Notes under the pieces: model-generated | Database searches by the model: none | The model's input: the letters and a program-made list of their open reading frames with translations, nothing else | Told to the model about the DNA's origin: nothing | From: Flavobacterium rakeshii | Lineage (GTDB): Bacteria; Bacteroidota; Bacteroidia; Flavobacteriales; Flavobacteriaceae | Direction: 5' to 3' | Assembly (NCBI RefSeq): GCF_009741375.1 | Contig: NZ_WOWP01000045.1 | Location: 1-64,000 of the forward strand | DNA length: 64,000 nt | Translations under genes and position numbers: made by a program | Shown here: positions 23,940 to 34,130 of the stretch, piece after piece | Layout: each line of letters opens with the position of its first letter | How positions within the stretch are numbered: position 1 is the first letter of the stretch

Positions 23940-23969
23940 AACCCCATGATTTTAAAAAATCACGGGGTT
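23940..23969 (+). terminator. Terminator after the XRE gene
   Basis: A 14-bp stem (AACCCCATGATTTT) with one wobble pair and a tiny AA loop begins 3 bp after the stop. The T tract is weak. Confidence 0.6.
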
Positions 23970-24120
23970 CATTAACCAATAAAACAAACACAAATTTATT
24001 TTCTCCCATAAAGTAACCTCTTCCCGGTTACTTAAATTTATTTAATATTATTTTTATTGGTGTAGTATAAAATTACATCTATTAAATGTTAAACAGGTAT
24101 AATTTTAAGTTAAACTATTC

Positions 24121-24672
24121 TTAATCATTTTTATAGCTGTTTTCGGGCACATACCCTGTTACTCCTTTGTAATGCAACTCCAGTATTTTAAAGTCATCTT
24201 CCTTATTCCCTGTCGGGTAAAACGGTTCGGCTATATTTACTTCTTTCTTTCCGTAATCAAAAGCAATTGCCAGTATGGGTACTTGTGCCGCTAATGCTAT
24301 ATAATAAAACCCTGTTTTCCAAGTCTCTACTTTTTTTCTGGTTCCTTCGGGAGCTATTGCAAGCCTGAATACTTCACGGTTTTTAAATATGTTTGCTATC
24401 GCTTCAACCTTATTTTCATTCTTTTTCCTATCGAGCGGTGCACCGCCCATCCATCTGAACCATACTCCAAAAGGAAATACAAACAACTCTTTTTTGGCAA
24501 CATAGTGCATTTCCAGTCCTATACTCCCTCTGGCAAATACTCCAATAACAAAGTCCATCCAGCTGGTATGTGGTACCACTATCATTACACACTTTTTAAG
24601 ATTAGGTGAAATAGAACCGTTTAAGCGCCATCCCATTAGCCTGAAAAATATAAATTGGTATATTTTTTTCAT
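24121..24672 (-). CDS. PlsC-type 1-acylglycerol-3-phosphate acyltransferase
   Basis: This 183-aa acyltransferase has the H-x4-D catalytic motif in VPHTSWMD (His35, Asp40) and the phosphate-binding EGTR in IAPEGTRKK. A middle segment WMGGAPLDRKK matches family block II. It is short and lacks the N-terminal membrane helix of E. coli PlsC, like the Bacteroidetes enzymes thought to acylate lysophospholipids or ornithine/glycine lipids. The acceptor is uncertain. It is divergent from the methyltransferase-like gene with a 60-bp gap. Confidence 0.85.
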   Translation of the reverse strand: MKKIYQFIFFRLMGWRLNGSISPNLKKCVMIVVPHTSWMDFVIGVFARGSIGLEMHYVAKKELFVFPFGVWFRWMGGAPLDRKKNENKVEAIANIFKNREVFRLAIAPEGTRKKVETWKTGFYYIALAAQVPILAIAFDYGKKEVNIAEPFYPTGNKEDDFKILELHYKGVTGYVPENSYKND

Positions 24673-24732
24673 AATTATTTAAAAATGCTGGGGTAAAAAT
24701 ACTATATATTTACAATTACGAAACACATTGCC

Positions 24733-25395
24733 ATGTTTAAGAGATTTCTCAGTTACTTTATTCCCATAAATATTTACAAACGAAATTCCTGTATAAGCAC
24801 CACTCTTGAAGTGACCTGGAATAACGGACAGCTTGTACTCGACTCTAAAAGAACCAATTACTCCTACGGCAGCCTGCAGCGTATTTTAAGGAAAGGATTG
24901 CATTATATAGGTTTTGAAAGAATAAGAGCTTTTGAGAATATTTTAGTGCTTGGTGTTGCCGGTGGCAGTGTAATAAAAACACTGGTAAATGAGATACAGT
25001 TTAAAGGAAAAATAACGGGAGTTGAACTGGATCCTGAAGTAATTGAAATAGCAAATACCTACTTTGGTCTTGCCGATACTCCGGGGGTAACTATTGTAAA
25101 CGATGATGCTTTTGAGTTTGTACTGAAAACAAAAGAAAAGTACGATTTAATAATAATAGATATATTTCAGGACACGGTTATGCCTAACTTTTTGTTTGAA
25201 GAGTTTTTTATAAACCGAATTAACTTTCTACTTAATGTAAATGGCTTTATACTGTTTAATACCATGACATTATCAAAAAAAGATAAAGAACGAAATGAAG
25301 CGTACCGCTCCTGTTTTAATAAAAATTATTCGGTAAGGATGTACCCTAAAGTAGAAGACCACAACGAACTCTTTACCATAAAAAAACTGGGATAG
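24733..25395 (+). CDS. Spermidine synthase-like SAM-dependent protein
   Basis: This 220-aa Rossmann protein resembles the spermidine-synthase/PMT family: nucleotide loop ENILVLGVAGGSVIKTL, acidic ITGVELDPEVIEIANTYF, NDDAFEFV and DLIIIDIFQDTVMPNFLFEEFF. The GGG of true SpeE (LxxGGGDG) is reduced to GVAGGS and the usual N-terminal beta domain is very short, so it may be a methyltransferase-like protein rather than a real aminopropyltransferase. It ends 4 bp before the PhyH gene, suggesting joint expression. Confidence 0.7.
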   Translation: MFKRFLSYFIPINIYKRNSCISTTLEVTWNNGQLVLDSKRTNYSYGSLQRILRKGLHYIGFERIRAFENILVLGVAGGSVIKTLVNEIQFKGKITGVELDPEVIEIANTYFGLADTPGVTIVNDDAFEFVLKTKEKYDLIIIDIFQDTVMPNFLFEEFFINRINFLLNVNGFILFNTMTLSKKDKERNEAYRSCFNKNYSVRMYPKVEDHNELFTIKKLG

Positions 25396-25399
25396 TAAT

Positions 25400-26119
25400 A
25401 TGGATTTTCCACAATATAAATCAGAAATAAACAACAACGGATTTACCGTAATTAATACTGTTTACTCACAGGATGAGATAGACCAAATTGCAGAAATTAT
25501 TGACAATGCCGATAGCGACAGTGCTACCTTCCGAAGATCAAAAGATCTTTTTGCTATAAGGCAATTTTTAAAGGAAGTGCCAAATGTAACCGAAGTACTA
25601 TTTAACCAAAAACTAAAAAATGTAATCAACAGTGTTTTTGGTGAAGACTACTTCCCTATCAAATCCATTTACTTTGATAAACCCGGTAACTCAAACTGGT
25701 TTGTGGCCTATCATCAGGATTTAACCATATCGGTAAATCAAAAGGCTGAAATTGAAAATTACGGCCCGTGGACTGTAAAGCAAAATCAGTTTGCCGTACA
25801 GCCTCCTGTGGAAGTTCTGAAAAATATTTTTACCATCCGTATTCATCTTGATGATACCGATGAAAATAACGGAGCCTTAAAAGTAATCCCAAAATCGCAT
25901 CTCAAAAAGATTTACCGGCCTGAAACTATTGACTGGAACAAAGAAACTGAGGTTAGCTGTAATGTACCAAAAGGAGGTATAATGATAATGAAACCGCTAC
26001 TGTTGCATAGTTCGGCAAGAACTGTAAACAACAGTAACAGAAGAGTTATCCATATAGAATTCAGTAATTTACAATTGCCAACTCAACTTCAATGGGCTGA
26101 AAAACTGACTGTTAACTAA
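25400..26119 (+). CDS. Phytanoyl-CoA dioxygenase (PhyH) family protein
   Basis: This 239-aa Fe(II)/2-oxoglutarate oxygenase has the H-x-D motif in VAYHQDLT, the distal His in [22 protein letters not shown], and the Arg after it that binds 2-oxoglutarate. Conserved PAxx residues such as [12 protein letters not shown] are also present. Family members hydroxylate lipids, antibiotics or other small molecules; no substrate can be given. It follows the spermidine synthase-like gene directly, and its stop overlaps the kdsB stop by 4 bp on the opposite strand. Confidence 0.8.
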   Translation: MDFPQYKSEINNNGFTVINTVYSQDEIDQIAEIIDNADSDSATFRRSKDLFAIRQFLKEVPNVTEVLFNQKLKNVINSVFGEDYFPIKSIYFDKPGNSNWFVAYHQDLTISVNQKAEIENYGPWTVKQNQFAVQPPVEVLKNIFTIRIHLDDTDENNGALKVIPKSHLKKIYRPETIDWNKETEVSCNVPKGGIMIMKPLLLHSSARTVNNSNRRVIHIEFSNLQLPTQLQWAEKLTVN

Positions 26120-26850
26120 TCCAGCATTTTTCTGGCTTTCTCTAAATCTTCAGGGGTATCAATACCTATACCTACATGGGTAGTTTCTACCATGCGTATT
26201 TTTTTACCATATTCAAGGTAACGTAACTGCTCCAGTTTTTCGGTAGCCTCAAGGCTTTGCATAGGGAGTTTGTAAAAATCCATAAGGGCGTGTTTCCTAA
26301 AAGCGTAAATACCAATGTGTTTATAGTATTTGGCTCCCGCCTCCTTATCTCTTGGGTAGGGTATAACCGAACGTGAAAAATATAACGCAAACTGTTTTTG
26401 ATCTACTATAACCTTCACATTGTTAGGGTTTTCTATATCTTCCCAATTGTTTATTTCAATCATTAATGAGGCAAGATCAATTTCGCGGGCAGCATCACTT
26501 TTAAACACTTCAAGCACATCGGCAAGTGGTTCTTTATTGATAAAAGGTTCATCTCCCTGTACATTAACAACAATATCAACATCAAGATTCTCAACGGCTT
26601 CGGCAATACGATCGCTCCCACTCTCATGCTCTTTAATACTCATAATGGCTTTACCGCCGTTATTAGTAATTTCATTAAAAATTATATCAGAATCCGTCAC
26701 TACAAAAACATCATCAAACAGTTCTGTTTTTACAGCTGCCTCGTAAGTGCGTGAAATAACTGTTTTACCTCCAAGGTCCTGCATTAATTTTGCCGGAAAT
26801 CTAGTTGAGGCATATCGTGCCGGTATTACCGCTATAATTCTCATATTCAA
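26116..26850 (-). CDS. kdsB: CMP-KDO synthetase
   Basis: 3-deoxy-manno-octulosonate cytidylyltransferase activates KDO with CTP for lipopolysaccharide inner-core synthesis in the cytosol. The 244-aa protein has the family start [31 protein letters not shown], the metal-site [11 protein letters not shown] and SVIPYPRD, and the C-terminal [13 protein letters not shown]. It lies 14 bp downstream of the RecD-like helicase gene on the same strand, so they may share a transcript. Confidence 0.95.
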   Translation of the reverse strand: MNMRIIAVIPARYASTRFPAKLMQDLGGKTVISRTYEAAVKTELFDDVFVVTDSDIIFNEITNNGGKAIMSIKEHESGSDRIAEAVENLDVDIVVNVQGDEPFINKEPLADVLEVFKSDAAREIDLASLMIEINNWEDIENPNNVKVIVDQKQFALYFSRSVIPYPRDKEAGAKYYKHIGIYAFRKHALMDFYKLPMQSLEATEKLEQLRYLEYGKKIRMVETTHVGIGIDTPEDLEKARKMLD

Positions 26851-26864
26851 AATATTATATACTG

Positions 26865-28286
26865 TTAATCTTCAAAATAATCGTCCTTAAACCCTATAAG
26901 GTAGAGCTTGTCTTTTGCTCTGGTTACAGCTGTATACAACCATCTTATATAATCTCTGTCTATCCCTTCAGGCAGGTATGGCTGTTCTATAAATACCGTA
27001 TTCCACTGCCCTCCCTGCGATTTGTGGCAGGTAATGGCATACGAGAATTTTACCTGTAGCGCATTAAAATGGGGGTTGGTTTTTATTTTCATGAATTTAC
27101 GATAATTACTTTCGCCTTCATAATCTTTTTGCACTTCCTGATACAGCCTGTTAGACTCCTCATAAGTAAGTGATGGCGATTCGCTGGTAATGGTATCCAA
27201 AAGCAGTACCGTTTCAAATGGTGGCTGACTGGCATAATCAACCATTCGTACTTTTACTCTGGCAAATTTAAAACCATACAGCTCTTCAATCCTGAAAATT
27301 TCCAGAATTTCAATAATATCACCATTAGCTATAAACCCAGCTTCAGATTTTTCGTTGAGCCAAAAATAATTATTCTTTACCACCATTAGAAAATCCCCTG
27401 TGGAAAGTTCGCTTTCTCTCGAAAGTATTTTAGCCCTTATTTGCTGGTTGTAAAGGTTAGCTCTTTTATTGGAACGGACAATAAACGCGGTGTCTTCAAT
27501 ACTGTAGTTACTGTAAGCGCTCTCTATTGCATCCTGAATATCATATCCGTCTACAAGGCGTACTATATCCTTAAACCCACGTACTTTAAACTGAAAAGTA
27601 TCAAAAAAGGCCGATTTAAGTATTTCTCTTAATTCTGTAGCATTATACAGAATACCGGAGTCGGTTTCCTGACGCATTACTTCGTCCAGTTCTATCTGCT
27701 CTACCTCTTTCTGGTAATTTAAAGAGAGTGTATCAATATTTAATGCCGGACTAATATCTAAATTTACCGGAGGAAGCTGTGCGGTATCTCCTATTAGAAT
27801 CATTTTACAATTATGACCCGAGTACACATACGAGATAAGATCGTCCAGCAGAGAGCCGTTTTCATACATTTTTGATTCGGCTGCCACGTCAGATATCATC
27901 GAAGCCTCATCTACAATAAAAATGGCATTCTTAAATTTATTTTGCTGCATGGTAAAACCCATAGCACCACCACTCGCCTTTTTAGGGAAATAAATACGCT
28001 TGTGTATGGTATAGGCAGGTTTTTGGGAGTAATTAGCTATTACCTTAGCCGCCCTACCGGTAGGTGCCAGCAGCACATATTTCTTATTGGCTTCCTGTAA
28101 GTGGTTTACTAGTGTACTTATAATGGTTGTTTTACCTGTACCGGCATACCCTTTTAATACAAAAAGCTCATCGTTATCGTTGTTAGTTATAAATTCTGCT
28201 ATTTTTTGTAAAAAAACATCCTGTTTTACAGTTGGGTTAAACGGAAACTGGCGACGGAGTATTTTATAAAAATTGGCTGAAGTCAT
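26865..28286 (-). CDS. RecD-like superfamily 1 helicase
   Basis: This 473-aa ATPase has Walker [10 protein letters not shown] (46-54), Walker B IVDEASMI, motif [12 protein letters not shown], and the C-terminal UvrD_C_2 part with [20 protein letters not shown] and [16 protein letters not shown]. This matches AAA_30/RecD-type or Pif1/Dda-like 5'-3' helicases of Bacteroidetes. It lacks the N-terminal partner domains of RecD from RecBCD, so it probably acts alone in DNA repair or replication restart. It is divergent from the DUF3822 gene. Confidence 0.85.
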   Translation of the reverse strand: MTSANFYKILRRQFPFNPTVKQDVFLQKIAEFITNNDNDELFVLKGYAGTGKTTIISTLVNHLQEANKKYVLLAPTGRAAKVIANYSQKPAYTIHKRIYFPKKASGGAMGFTMQQNKFKNAIFIVDEASMISDVAAESKMYENGSLLDDLISYVYSGHNCKMILIGDTAQLPPVNLDISPALNIDTLSLNYQKEVEQIELDEVMRQETDSGILYNATELREILKSAFFDTFQFKVRGFKDIVRLVDGYDIQDAIESAYSNYSIEDTAFIVRSNKRANLYNQQIRAKILSRESELSTGDFLMVVKNNYFWLNEKSEAGFIANGDIIEILEIFRIEELYGFKFARVKVRMVDYASQPPFETVLLLDTITSESPSLTYEESNRLYQEVQKDYEGESNYRKFMKIKTNPHFNALQVKFSYAITCHKSQGGQWNTVFIEQPYLPEGIDRDYIRWLYTAVTRAKDKLYLIGFKDDYFED

Positions 28287-28400
28287 TAATGGAATAAATT
28301 CTTTTTTGAAAAATGAAGCTCAAAGATAAGGTGATTTTTACGAGTAACAGGTGCTAAACCAAAAAAGAATGTAAATTTGTAACTCATCAAAAATTACTCA

Positions 28401-29204
28401 ATGAACGAGACCATCACAACAAAAAACTATAAAAAACTTTCCATGCAAATTGCGCAAAGCGAAATGTCTTTTTGTTGTTTTGACACCTTAAACCAGGAAA
28501 TAACTGATTACCACAGCATTGCCTTCTCTGTATTAAAACCACTGGAAGATCAGCTCTGGAAAACTTTTGTTAATCACCCTGAGTTAATGAATGACTATGA
28601 TGAGATTGTGGTGCTTCATGACAACAGCCTTAACACCTTTGTTCCCAATGCACTTTTTGACGAAGAGTTTTTAGGCAGCTATTTACAATACAGTACAAAA
28701 GTTTTTGATACCGATTTTTTTGCGTTTGATACCATAGAGAACTACGACATGAATAACGTTTATGTTCCGTTTATGGATGTAAATAACTTTCTTATAGACC
28801 GTTATGGCTCTTTTGAGTATAAAAACACAAACAGCATACTGGTATCAAAACTGCTGGATGCCTCAAAAAACATTGACGACAAGCAGGTTTTTGTGCATTT
28901 ACAGTCAACCCACTTTGAAATTGTTGTTGTAAAAAACCAAAAACTACTGCTTTTCAACTCGTTTGAATACAATACACCCGAAGACTTTTTATACTACTTA
29001 TTGTTTACATTAGAGCAACTGCAACTTAACCCTGAGTTTATAAAAGTTTGTTTACTTGGTAGGGTAAGTGAAGACAATCCCTGTTACAGCATTGCTTACA
29101 AGTATATAAGGAACCTCACGCTTTTTGACCCTTATATGCTGGCTGACCGATGGAACAAAAGCACAGAAGAAAGTCTAAAGCATTTTATACTGTTTAACTC
29201 ATGA
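28401..29204 (+). CDS. DUF3822 family protein
   Basis: This 267-aa protein matches the Bacteroidetes family found directly upstream of rsmD. The sequence has two repeats of strand-rich segments (KLSMQIAQSEMSFCCFDTLN; KQVFVHLQSTHFEIVVVKNQKLLLFNSFEYNTPEDFLYYLLF), a pattern like the actin/ASKHA fold, followed by QLNPEFIKVCLLGRV. No ATPase activity is known. The stop overlaps the rsmD start by 4 bp (ATGA), so translation is coupled. Confidence 0.8.
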   Translation: MNETITTKNYKKLSMQIAQSEMSFCCFDTLNQEITDYHSIAFSVLKPLEDQLWKTFVNHPELMNDYDEIVVLHDNSLNTFVPNALFDEEFLGSYLQYSTKVFDTDFFAFDTIENYDMNNVYVPFMDVNNFLIDRYGSFEYKNTNSILVSKLLDASKNIDDKQVFVHLQSTHFEIVVVKNQKLLLFNSFEYNTPEDFLYYLLFTLEQLQLNPEFIKVCLLGRVSEDNPCYSIAYKYIRNLTLFDPYMLADRWNKSTEESLKHFILFNS

Positions 29205-29788
29205 GAATAATTTCAGGTAAATACAAAGGACGCAGAATAATCGCTCCTAAAAACCTTCCGGTAAGACCAACTACTGATATGTCTAAAGAATCACTATTCA
29301 ACATCCTTAACAATCGTTTTGATTTTGAAGGACTTAGAACACTTGACCTTTTTTCGGGCACCGGAAATATAAGTTATGAATTTTGTTCGCGTGGCGCCGA
29401 CAGTGCAATTGCTGTTGACGGTGATTTTGGCTGTGTGAAATTTATAAAACAAACTGCTACCGAATTTGATTTTCCTATTACCGCAATAAAAAGCGATGTA
29501 ATTAAGTTTTTAAAGACTAATAAGTCTTCGTATGACATGATTTTTGCCGATCCTCCATATGATATGGATCAGAAACTGTTTGAGGAAATTGTATCCCTGG
29601 TTTTTGAAAATGATTTACTTGAGGAAGACGGAATGATGATAATTGAACATTCAAAACACACTAAAATGGACCATTTGATGAACTTTTCTTTCCAAAAGAA
29701 ATATGGTGCATCACAATTTACATTTTTTGAATTTGATAATGAAGAATTTGAAGATACTGGAATCTCAGAAGACGATGAAATTGAATAA
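29201..29788 (+). CDS. rsmD: 16S rRNA (guanine966-N2)-methyltransferase
   Basis: RsmD methylates G966 in the small-subunit rRNA. The 195-aa protein has the family start MRIISGKYKGRRI, RPTTDMSKESLFNIL, the SAM loop LDLFSGTGNISYE and the catalytic motif FADPPYD. The C-terminal end (about 175-195) is an extra acidic tail. It is translationally coupled to the DUF3822 gene. Confidence 0.93.
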   Translation: MRIISGKYKGRRIIAPKNLPVRPTTDMSKESLFNILNNRFDFEGLRTLDLFSGTGNISYEFCSRGADSAIAVDGDFGCVKFIKQTATEFDFPITAIKSDVIKFLKTNKSSYDMIFADPPYDMDQKLFEEIVSLVFENDLLEEDGMMIIEHSKHTKMDHLMNFSFQKKYGASQFTFFEFDNEEFEDTGISEDDEIE

Positions 29789-29816
29789 TCCAATTTTAAT
29801 ATTCACTATAATTTTT

Positions 29817-29839
29817 GGCCTCCCTTAGAGGCCGTTTTT
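29817..29839 (+). terminator. Terminator between rsmD and the DUF3575 gene
   Basis: GGCCTC-CCTTA-GAGGCC is followed by GTTTTT and ends 5 bp before the next ATG, so the next gene would need its own very short leader or read-through. Confidence 0.6.
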
Positions 29840-29843
29840 GCTA

Positions 29844-30392
29844 ATGAAAAAGATTTTATTATCCGCTCTTTTACTTACTGTTACTCATTCATTTTCACAA
29901 ACTTATTTTAAGTTTAATGCCCCAACAACCCTTTTAGGAATACCACAGGTTGGTATAGAAACCAGTTTGGCTAAAAAAGTAACCTATCAGTTTGATGTTT
30001 TAGGTTCTCATTGGAATTCTTTAAACGGTGCTCCCTTTAAAACCATAATGGGAATATCTGAATTTCGTTACCATTTTAATGAAAACTATAAAGGTATATA
30101 CGTAGGGGGACATATTGGCGCCAGTAAATTTGAACTCCAAAAATGGAATTACATCAATTCAAATCTATACCAAAAAGGCTATGCTTTATTTTATGGTATA
30201 ACAATAGGTTACCAAATTAAAATAAATGACAAATGGATGATTGATATGTTTATGGGAGGAGGAAACCAGCAAGGTTTTTACAAAGGCTATTACCTAGGTA
30301 CCAATACCCGTTATGAACATGTTAGAAACTACAACAAAAGTGGCGAATGGCTACCTTACCGTGGCGGTATAATGTTTAGTTACCAACTTTAA
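29844..30392 (+). CDS. DUF3575-type outer-membrane protein
   Basis: The 182-aa precursor has a signal peptide (MKKILLSALLLTVTHSFSQ) and a beta-rich body with alternating aromatic residues (YKGIYVGGHIGASKFEL, ALFYGITIGYQIKINDKWMIDMFMGG) ending in the aromatic-poor strand GGIMFSYQL. It resembles DUF3575 proteins, thought to be small outer-membrane barrels. ATG 29844 is chosen over an upstream TTG because it begins the signal peptide. It converges on the rnpB gene. Confidence 0.7.
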   Translation: MKKILLSALLLTVTHSFSQTYFKFNAPTTLLGIPQVGIETSLAKKVTYQFDVLGSHWNSLNGAPFKTIMGISEFRYHFNENYKGIYVGGHIGASKFELQKWNYINSNLYQKGYALFYGITIGYQIKINDKWMIDMFMGGGNQQGFYKGYYLGTNTRYEHVRNYNKSGEWLPYRGGIMFSYQL

Positions 30393-30401
30393 AAAAAAGA
30401 A

Positions 30402-30706
30402 AAGCAGGCCTGTAAGCCGGATTCTGTATCCCTAACGGGACCCTTATCATTTATCTGGCCCCTGTATTACTACAGGGGTCTATCTGCCTACCCCCCGGCA
30501 TTGGGCGGGCAGCCCTTAATTGCCGGTATACATGGCATTTCACCGCATAGAGTTTACCTGATTTCACTACAGCATTACCTGTACATCCTTTCTGTTGCAC
30601 TTGTCCTCTCCTGCCTAAGCAAGATGACGGGCGTTACCCGCTATGCTGCCCTACGGTGTCCGGACTTTCCTCCACGCCTAAGCGCAGCGATAAGGCGGCC
30701 TGCGGC
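30402..30706 (-). ncRNA. rnpB: RNase P RNA (bacterial class A)
   Basis: The catalytic RNA of RNase P matures tRNA 5' ends. On the minus strand it begins with GCGCCGCAGGCCGCC and carries the P4 5' strand in GGAGGAAAGTCCGGACACC. It ends with GAATCCGGCTTACAGGCCTGC, whose GGCCTGC pairs with the 5' GCAGGCC to close P1. The run GACGGGCGTTACCCGC is a loop-rich middle element on the plus strand. Length is about 305 nt. A promoter box is present just upstream, and the ends are approximate. Confidence 0.93.
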
Positions 30707-30707
30707 G

Positions 30708-30740
30708 CAAAGATACATTTAAACTTTCTAAACCCTTCAA
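30708..30740 (-). promoter_or_regulatory. rnpB promoter
   Basis: On the minus strand TATCTTTG (30715-30708) fits the Bacteroidetes -7 consensus TAnnTTTG. A TTG (30740-30738) lies 22 bp upstream, slightly wider than the usual 19-20. The RNA 5' end follows directly. Confidence 0.55.
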
Positions 30741-30882
30741 TAAAACAGGGTTGCCTCACACAAATATTTAAGAATTTTTATAAATACAGTGTTTTTGTTT
30801 AACACTTCGTTGGCAGCGAAGCAGTTAGTAAATCTGTAATTTTAGTATAGTAAAACAAACATTAACTATAAAAAGAGAAATT

Positions 30883-31212
30883 ATGGACAGGCAAATGTAT
30901 CACTACGCTACTGTATCTAAAGCGTTAGAAGAATTATATCAAAAAGGATTTACAACCGATTTTAATCTTGACGAAGACCGTATAAAACAACATTGTGAAG
31001 ATTTTTCAATAGAACACATATACCGTTATGAAGGGGAAACCGACCCTGCTGATGAAGCTACCGTATATGGTATTATGTCTAAAGATGGTGAAAAGGGTGT
31101 ATTTGTTGCAGCACAGGGAGCTTATACCGAAAAAAGCGCCGCTAAAATGCTACATAACCTAAGTATTAAAGGCAGAGATGAAGGCTGTGCAGAAAATGGT
31201 GCCAAGGCTTAA
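30883..31212 (+). CDS. Small conserved protein, 109 aa
   Basis: This short soluble protein ([56 protein letters not shown]) matches a Bacteroidetes family often mislabelled phosphoribosylpyrophosphate synthetase. It is far too short for that enzyme and has none of its motifs. No role is known. It overlaps the start of the topoisomerase IB frame by up to 35 bp, so the two are coupled. Confidence 0.7.
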   Translation: MDRQMYHYATVSKALEELYQKGFTTDFNLDEDRIKQHCEDFSIEHIYRYEGETDPADEATVYGIMSKDGEKGVFVAAQGAYTEKSAAKMLHNLSIKGRDEGCAENGAKA

Positions 31213-32272
31213 AAATAAACTGGAAAAAATAGGTAACGATCCAAAAGCTACTGCAAAAGCCGTTGGTTTACGCTATTCGCTTAATAGTGAAAAAGGCTAT
31301 TACAGAAAGCGTAAAACCAATGGCTTTTTTTATACCGATGACAGCGGAAATATACTTTCTGATAAAGATGTACTGCAAAGGATTAAAAAACTTGTTATTC
31401 CCCCTGCCTGGGAAAACGTATGGATTTCTCCTTATGAAAACGGACATTTACAGGTTACCGGTTATGATAAAAAAGGGAGAAAACAGTACCGCTATCACCC
31501 TGAATGGACTAAAATAAGAAATCAGTCAAAATTTTACCGTTTGCGCAGGTTTGCCCTTGCCCTACCCGATATACGCCTACAGGTAGAAACCGACCTGAAT
31601 AAAAAAGGAATGCCTTATGAAAAGGTTGTTGCTTTAGTGGTAAAACTACTGGAACTTACCAACATCAGGATAGGAAATGAAGCCTATAAAAAACTCTATG
31701 GTTCATTCGGACTTACAACTTTGAGAGACAAACATGTTACGTTTAAAAGTACTACAGTATGGTTTGACTTTACAGGTAAAAAAGGGGTAAAACACAAAAT
31801 AAAACTGCAAAGCCGCAGGCTGGCTAATCTTGTAAAAAAATGCAGGGATATACCGGGGTATGAACTGTTTCAGTACTATGATGATGACGGAAAGCATCAC
31901 AGTATAGGTTCGGCAGATGTAAATGCCTACCTAAAAGAAATTACAGGGGAAGATTTTACCGCAAAAGATTTCAGGGCATGGGCAGGAAGCCTCAATGCTT
32001 TATGCTCCTTTCATGAAATAGGCGAACATACCGGTATAACCGACTGTAAAAAGAAAATAGTATCGGTTTTAGACAGCGTGGCTTCAAAGCTGGGAAATAC
32101 ACGTTCAGTTTGTAAAAAGTATTATGTACATCCTACTGTTATAGCCTCTTACGAAAACGGAAGTATATGGAACTATAAGCCCGTAAGCGATAACGAAACA
32201 TCGTTTAACACAGAAGAAAAAGCCTTACTGGAACTCCTTTCTAATGAAAACATTGCCGAAGTGGTAGCTTAA
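31178..32272 (+). CDS. DNA topoisomerase IB (poxvirus type)
   Basis: This 364-aa type IB enzyme relaxes supercoils through a 3'-phosphotyrosine. Family marks are the N-terminal [17 protein letters not shown] and [14 protein letters not shown]. The catalytic core has [12 protein letters not shown] (catalytic Arg), [11 protein letters not shown] and [11 protein letters not shown], and the C-terminal [14 protein letters not shown] supplies the nucleophile Tyr. ATG 31178 is given; ATG 31196 ([11 protein letters not shown]) is equally likely and closer to known starts. It overlaps the small gene upstream. Confidence 0.88.
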   Translation: MKAVQKMVPRLKNKLEKIGNDPKATAKAVGLRYSLNSEKGYYRKRKTNGFFYTDDSGNILSDKDVLQRIKKLVIPPAWENVWISPYENGHLQVTGYDKKGRKQYRYHPEWTKIRNQSKFYRLRRFALALPDIRLQVETDLNKKGMPYEKVVALVVKLLELTNIRIGNEAYKKLYGSFGLTTLRDKHVTFKSTTVWFDFTGKKGVKHKIKLQSRRLANLVKKCRDIPGYELFQYYDDDGKHHSIGSADVNAYLKEITGEDFTAKDFRAWAGSLNALCSFHEIGEHTGITDCKKKIVSVLDSVASKLGNTRSVCKKYYVHPTVIASYENGSIWNYKPVSDNETSFNTEEKALLELLSNENIAEVVA

Positions 32273-32356
32273 ATGTTAGTAACTTTTAATTAATTACAGC
32301 TTAAACAAACTTGCCATTGCCCCTGCAATTAGTATATTTGTTGCACAGATTTTTCT

Positions 32357-34125
32357 ATGGAACAGTTTATAGTATCAGCCCGAAAATACCGCCCGCAAAC
32401 CTTTAAGGATGTTGTGGGACAGCAGGCTATTACCAATACACTGCTAAATGCTATAGATAACAATCACTTAGCTCAGGCCTTACTGTTTACAGGACCAAGG
32501 GGTGTAGGTAAAACCACCTGTGCCCGTATACTTGCCCGTAAAATTAACCAGGAAGGATATGATGATCCTAACGAAGATTTCGCTTTCAATGTTTTTGAGC
32601 TCGATGCGGCATCAAACAACTCGGTAGACGATATCCGTAATCTTATCGATCAGGTTAGGATACCACCACAAACAGGTAAGTATAAAGTATATATTATTGA
32701 CGAGGTTCACATGTTATCTCAGGCAGCATTTAACGCCTTCCTTAAAACACTGGAAGAACCGCCAAGACATGCCATTTTTATACTTGCAACTACAGAGAAG
32801 CATAAAATTATCCCAACGATACTTTCCCGTTGTCAGATATTCGATTTTAAACGAATTACTGTAAAAGACGCTAAAGAGCACCTTGCAGAAGTTGCCAAAA
32901 GCCAGGGAATTACATTTGAGGATGATGCGTTACACATTATAGCCCAAAAGGCTGATGGTGCTATGCGTGATGCACTCTCTATTTTTGACCGTGTGGTAAG
33001 TTACTGCGGTACTAACCTTACACGTCAGGCTGTTACCGAAAACCTAAACGTACTTGATTATGAGTACTACATAAAGGTGACTGACCTTATTCTGGAAAAT
33101 AAAATACCGGAGCTTTTATTAGCTTATAACGACATACTGGCAAAAGGATTTGACGGACATCACTTTGTTGCCGGATTAGCATCTCACTTCCGTGATTTAT
33201 TAGTATGTCAAAACCCTGCTACACTTGTTTTACTGGAAGCCGGAGAGGTTGCCCAACAAATGTATGGTGAGCAGGCTAAAAAGGCTTCACAGCACTTCCT
33301 TTTACAGGCTATTGACGTAGCTAACGATTGTGACCTTAAATATAAAACAAGCCAAAACCAAAGGCTATTGGTCGAATTATGCCTGATGCAGCTTGCCTCT
33401 ATCACTTTTGATGGAGAAAAAAAAAAGCTGACAAATTTATAATCCCTCCTCATTATTTTAAAGATTTAGCCAAGGGTAACTCCCCTATACAGAATACTGC
33501 ACCCGAAAGTCAACAGACAAATACTCCGGATACTGCCGCACAACCCGCACAGGAACAACCTAAAACAACAGGTGGTATATCTCCCCTTCCGGCAAAAGAA
33601 CTGGAAGTAGAAGCTCCTGTAGTTGTTAAAGCCCCACCAAAACCTGAACCTGATAACAGCGAAAAAGTATCGGCCTTATCCCTAAACAGTATCAGGCAAA
33701 AACGTGCACTGGCAGAAAGCCAGAAAGCAATGCAAAGGCATCATGATGAGCTTCCTACCGAAGCTTTTAGCGAAACTGATATGCGCCTGTTGTGGAATAA
33801 GTTTGCTCAACGCCTTAGCGATACCGGCCAGAAGATTATGGCTACTTATATGCAGATTAATGATCCAGAACTACAGGAGGACGGATTTACCATTAAACTG
33901 GAACTACCAAACGAAGGGTCTAAAGTTGATTTTGATAACAATAAAATAGAACTTTTAGGCTATTTAAGAGGGAAACTCCACAACCACGACATAGTTGTCG
34001 AAACACATGTAAATGAGACCGTAGAAAAGAAATATGCGTTTACTCCTGAAGACCGATATGAGAGGCTTAAAAATATAAATCCGGCTTTGGATTTATTACG
34101 CAAAACATTTGATCTTGATATTTAA
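32357..34125 (+). CDS. dnaX: DNA polymerase III gamma/tau subunit, split by a -1 frameshift
   Basis: The clamp-loader ATPase frame runs from ATG 32357 to a TAA at 33440-33442 (361 aa, gamma-like). It has Walker A GPRGVGKTT (46-54), DEVHMLS, the sensor LATTEKHKIIPTILSRCQ and the clamp-loader collar. The zinc-finger cysteines of E. coli DnaX are absent. At 33417-33426 is a run of ten A read GAA AAA AAA AAG, which contains the heptamer A AAA AAG in phase. A -1 slip gives KKKADKFIIPPHYFKDLAKG, a Pro/Gln-rich linker and a tau-like C-terminal domain to 34125, 589 aa in total. This could be programmed frameshifting or transcriptional slippage, as known for dnaX elsewhere, or a homopolymer error. Confidence 0.85.
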
Positions 34126-34130
34126 TTAAA

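Noticed and set aside
30501-30722. Plus-strand frame of 73 codons
   Set aside because: It lies within the RNase P RNA gene, whose conserved sequences explain the region.
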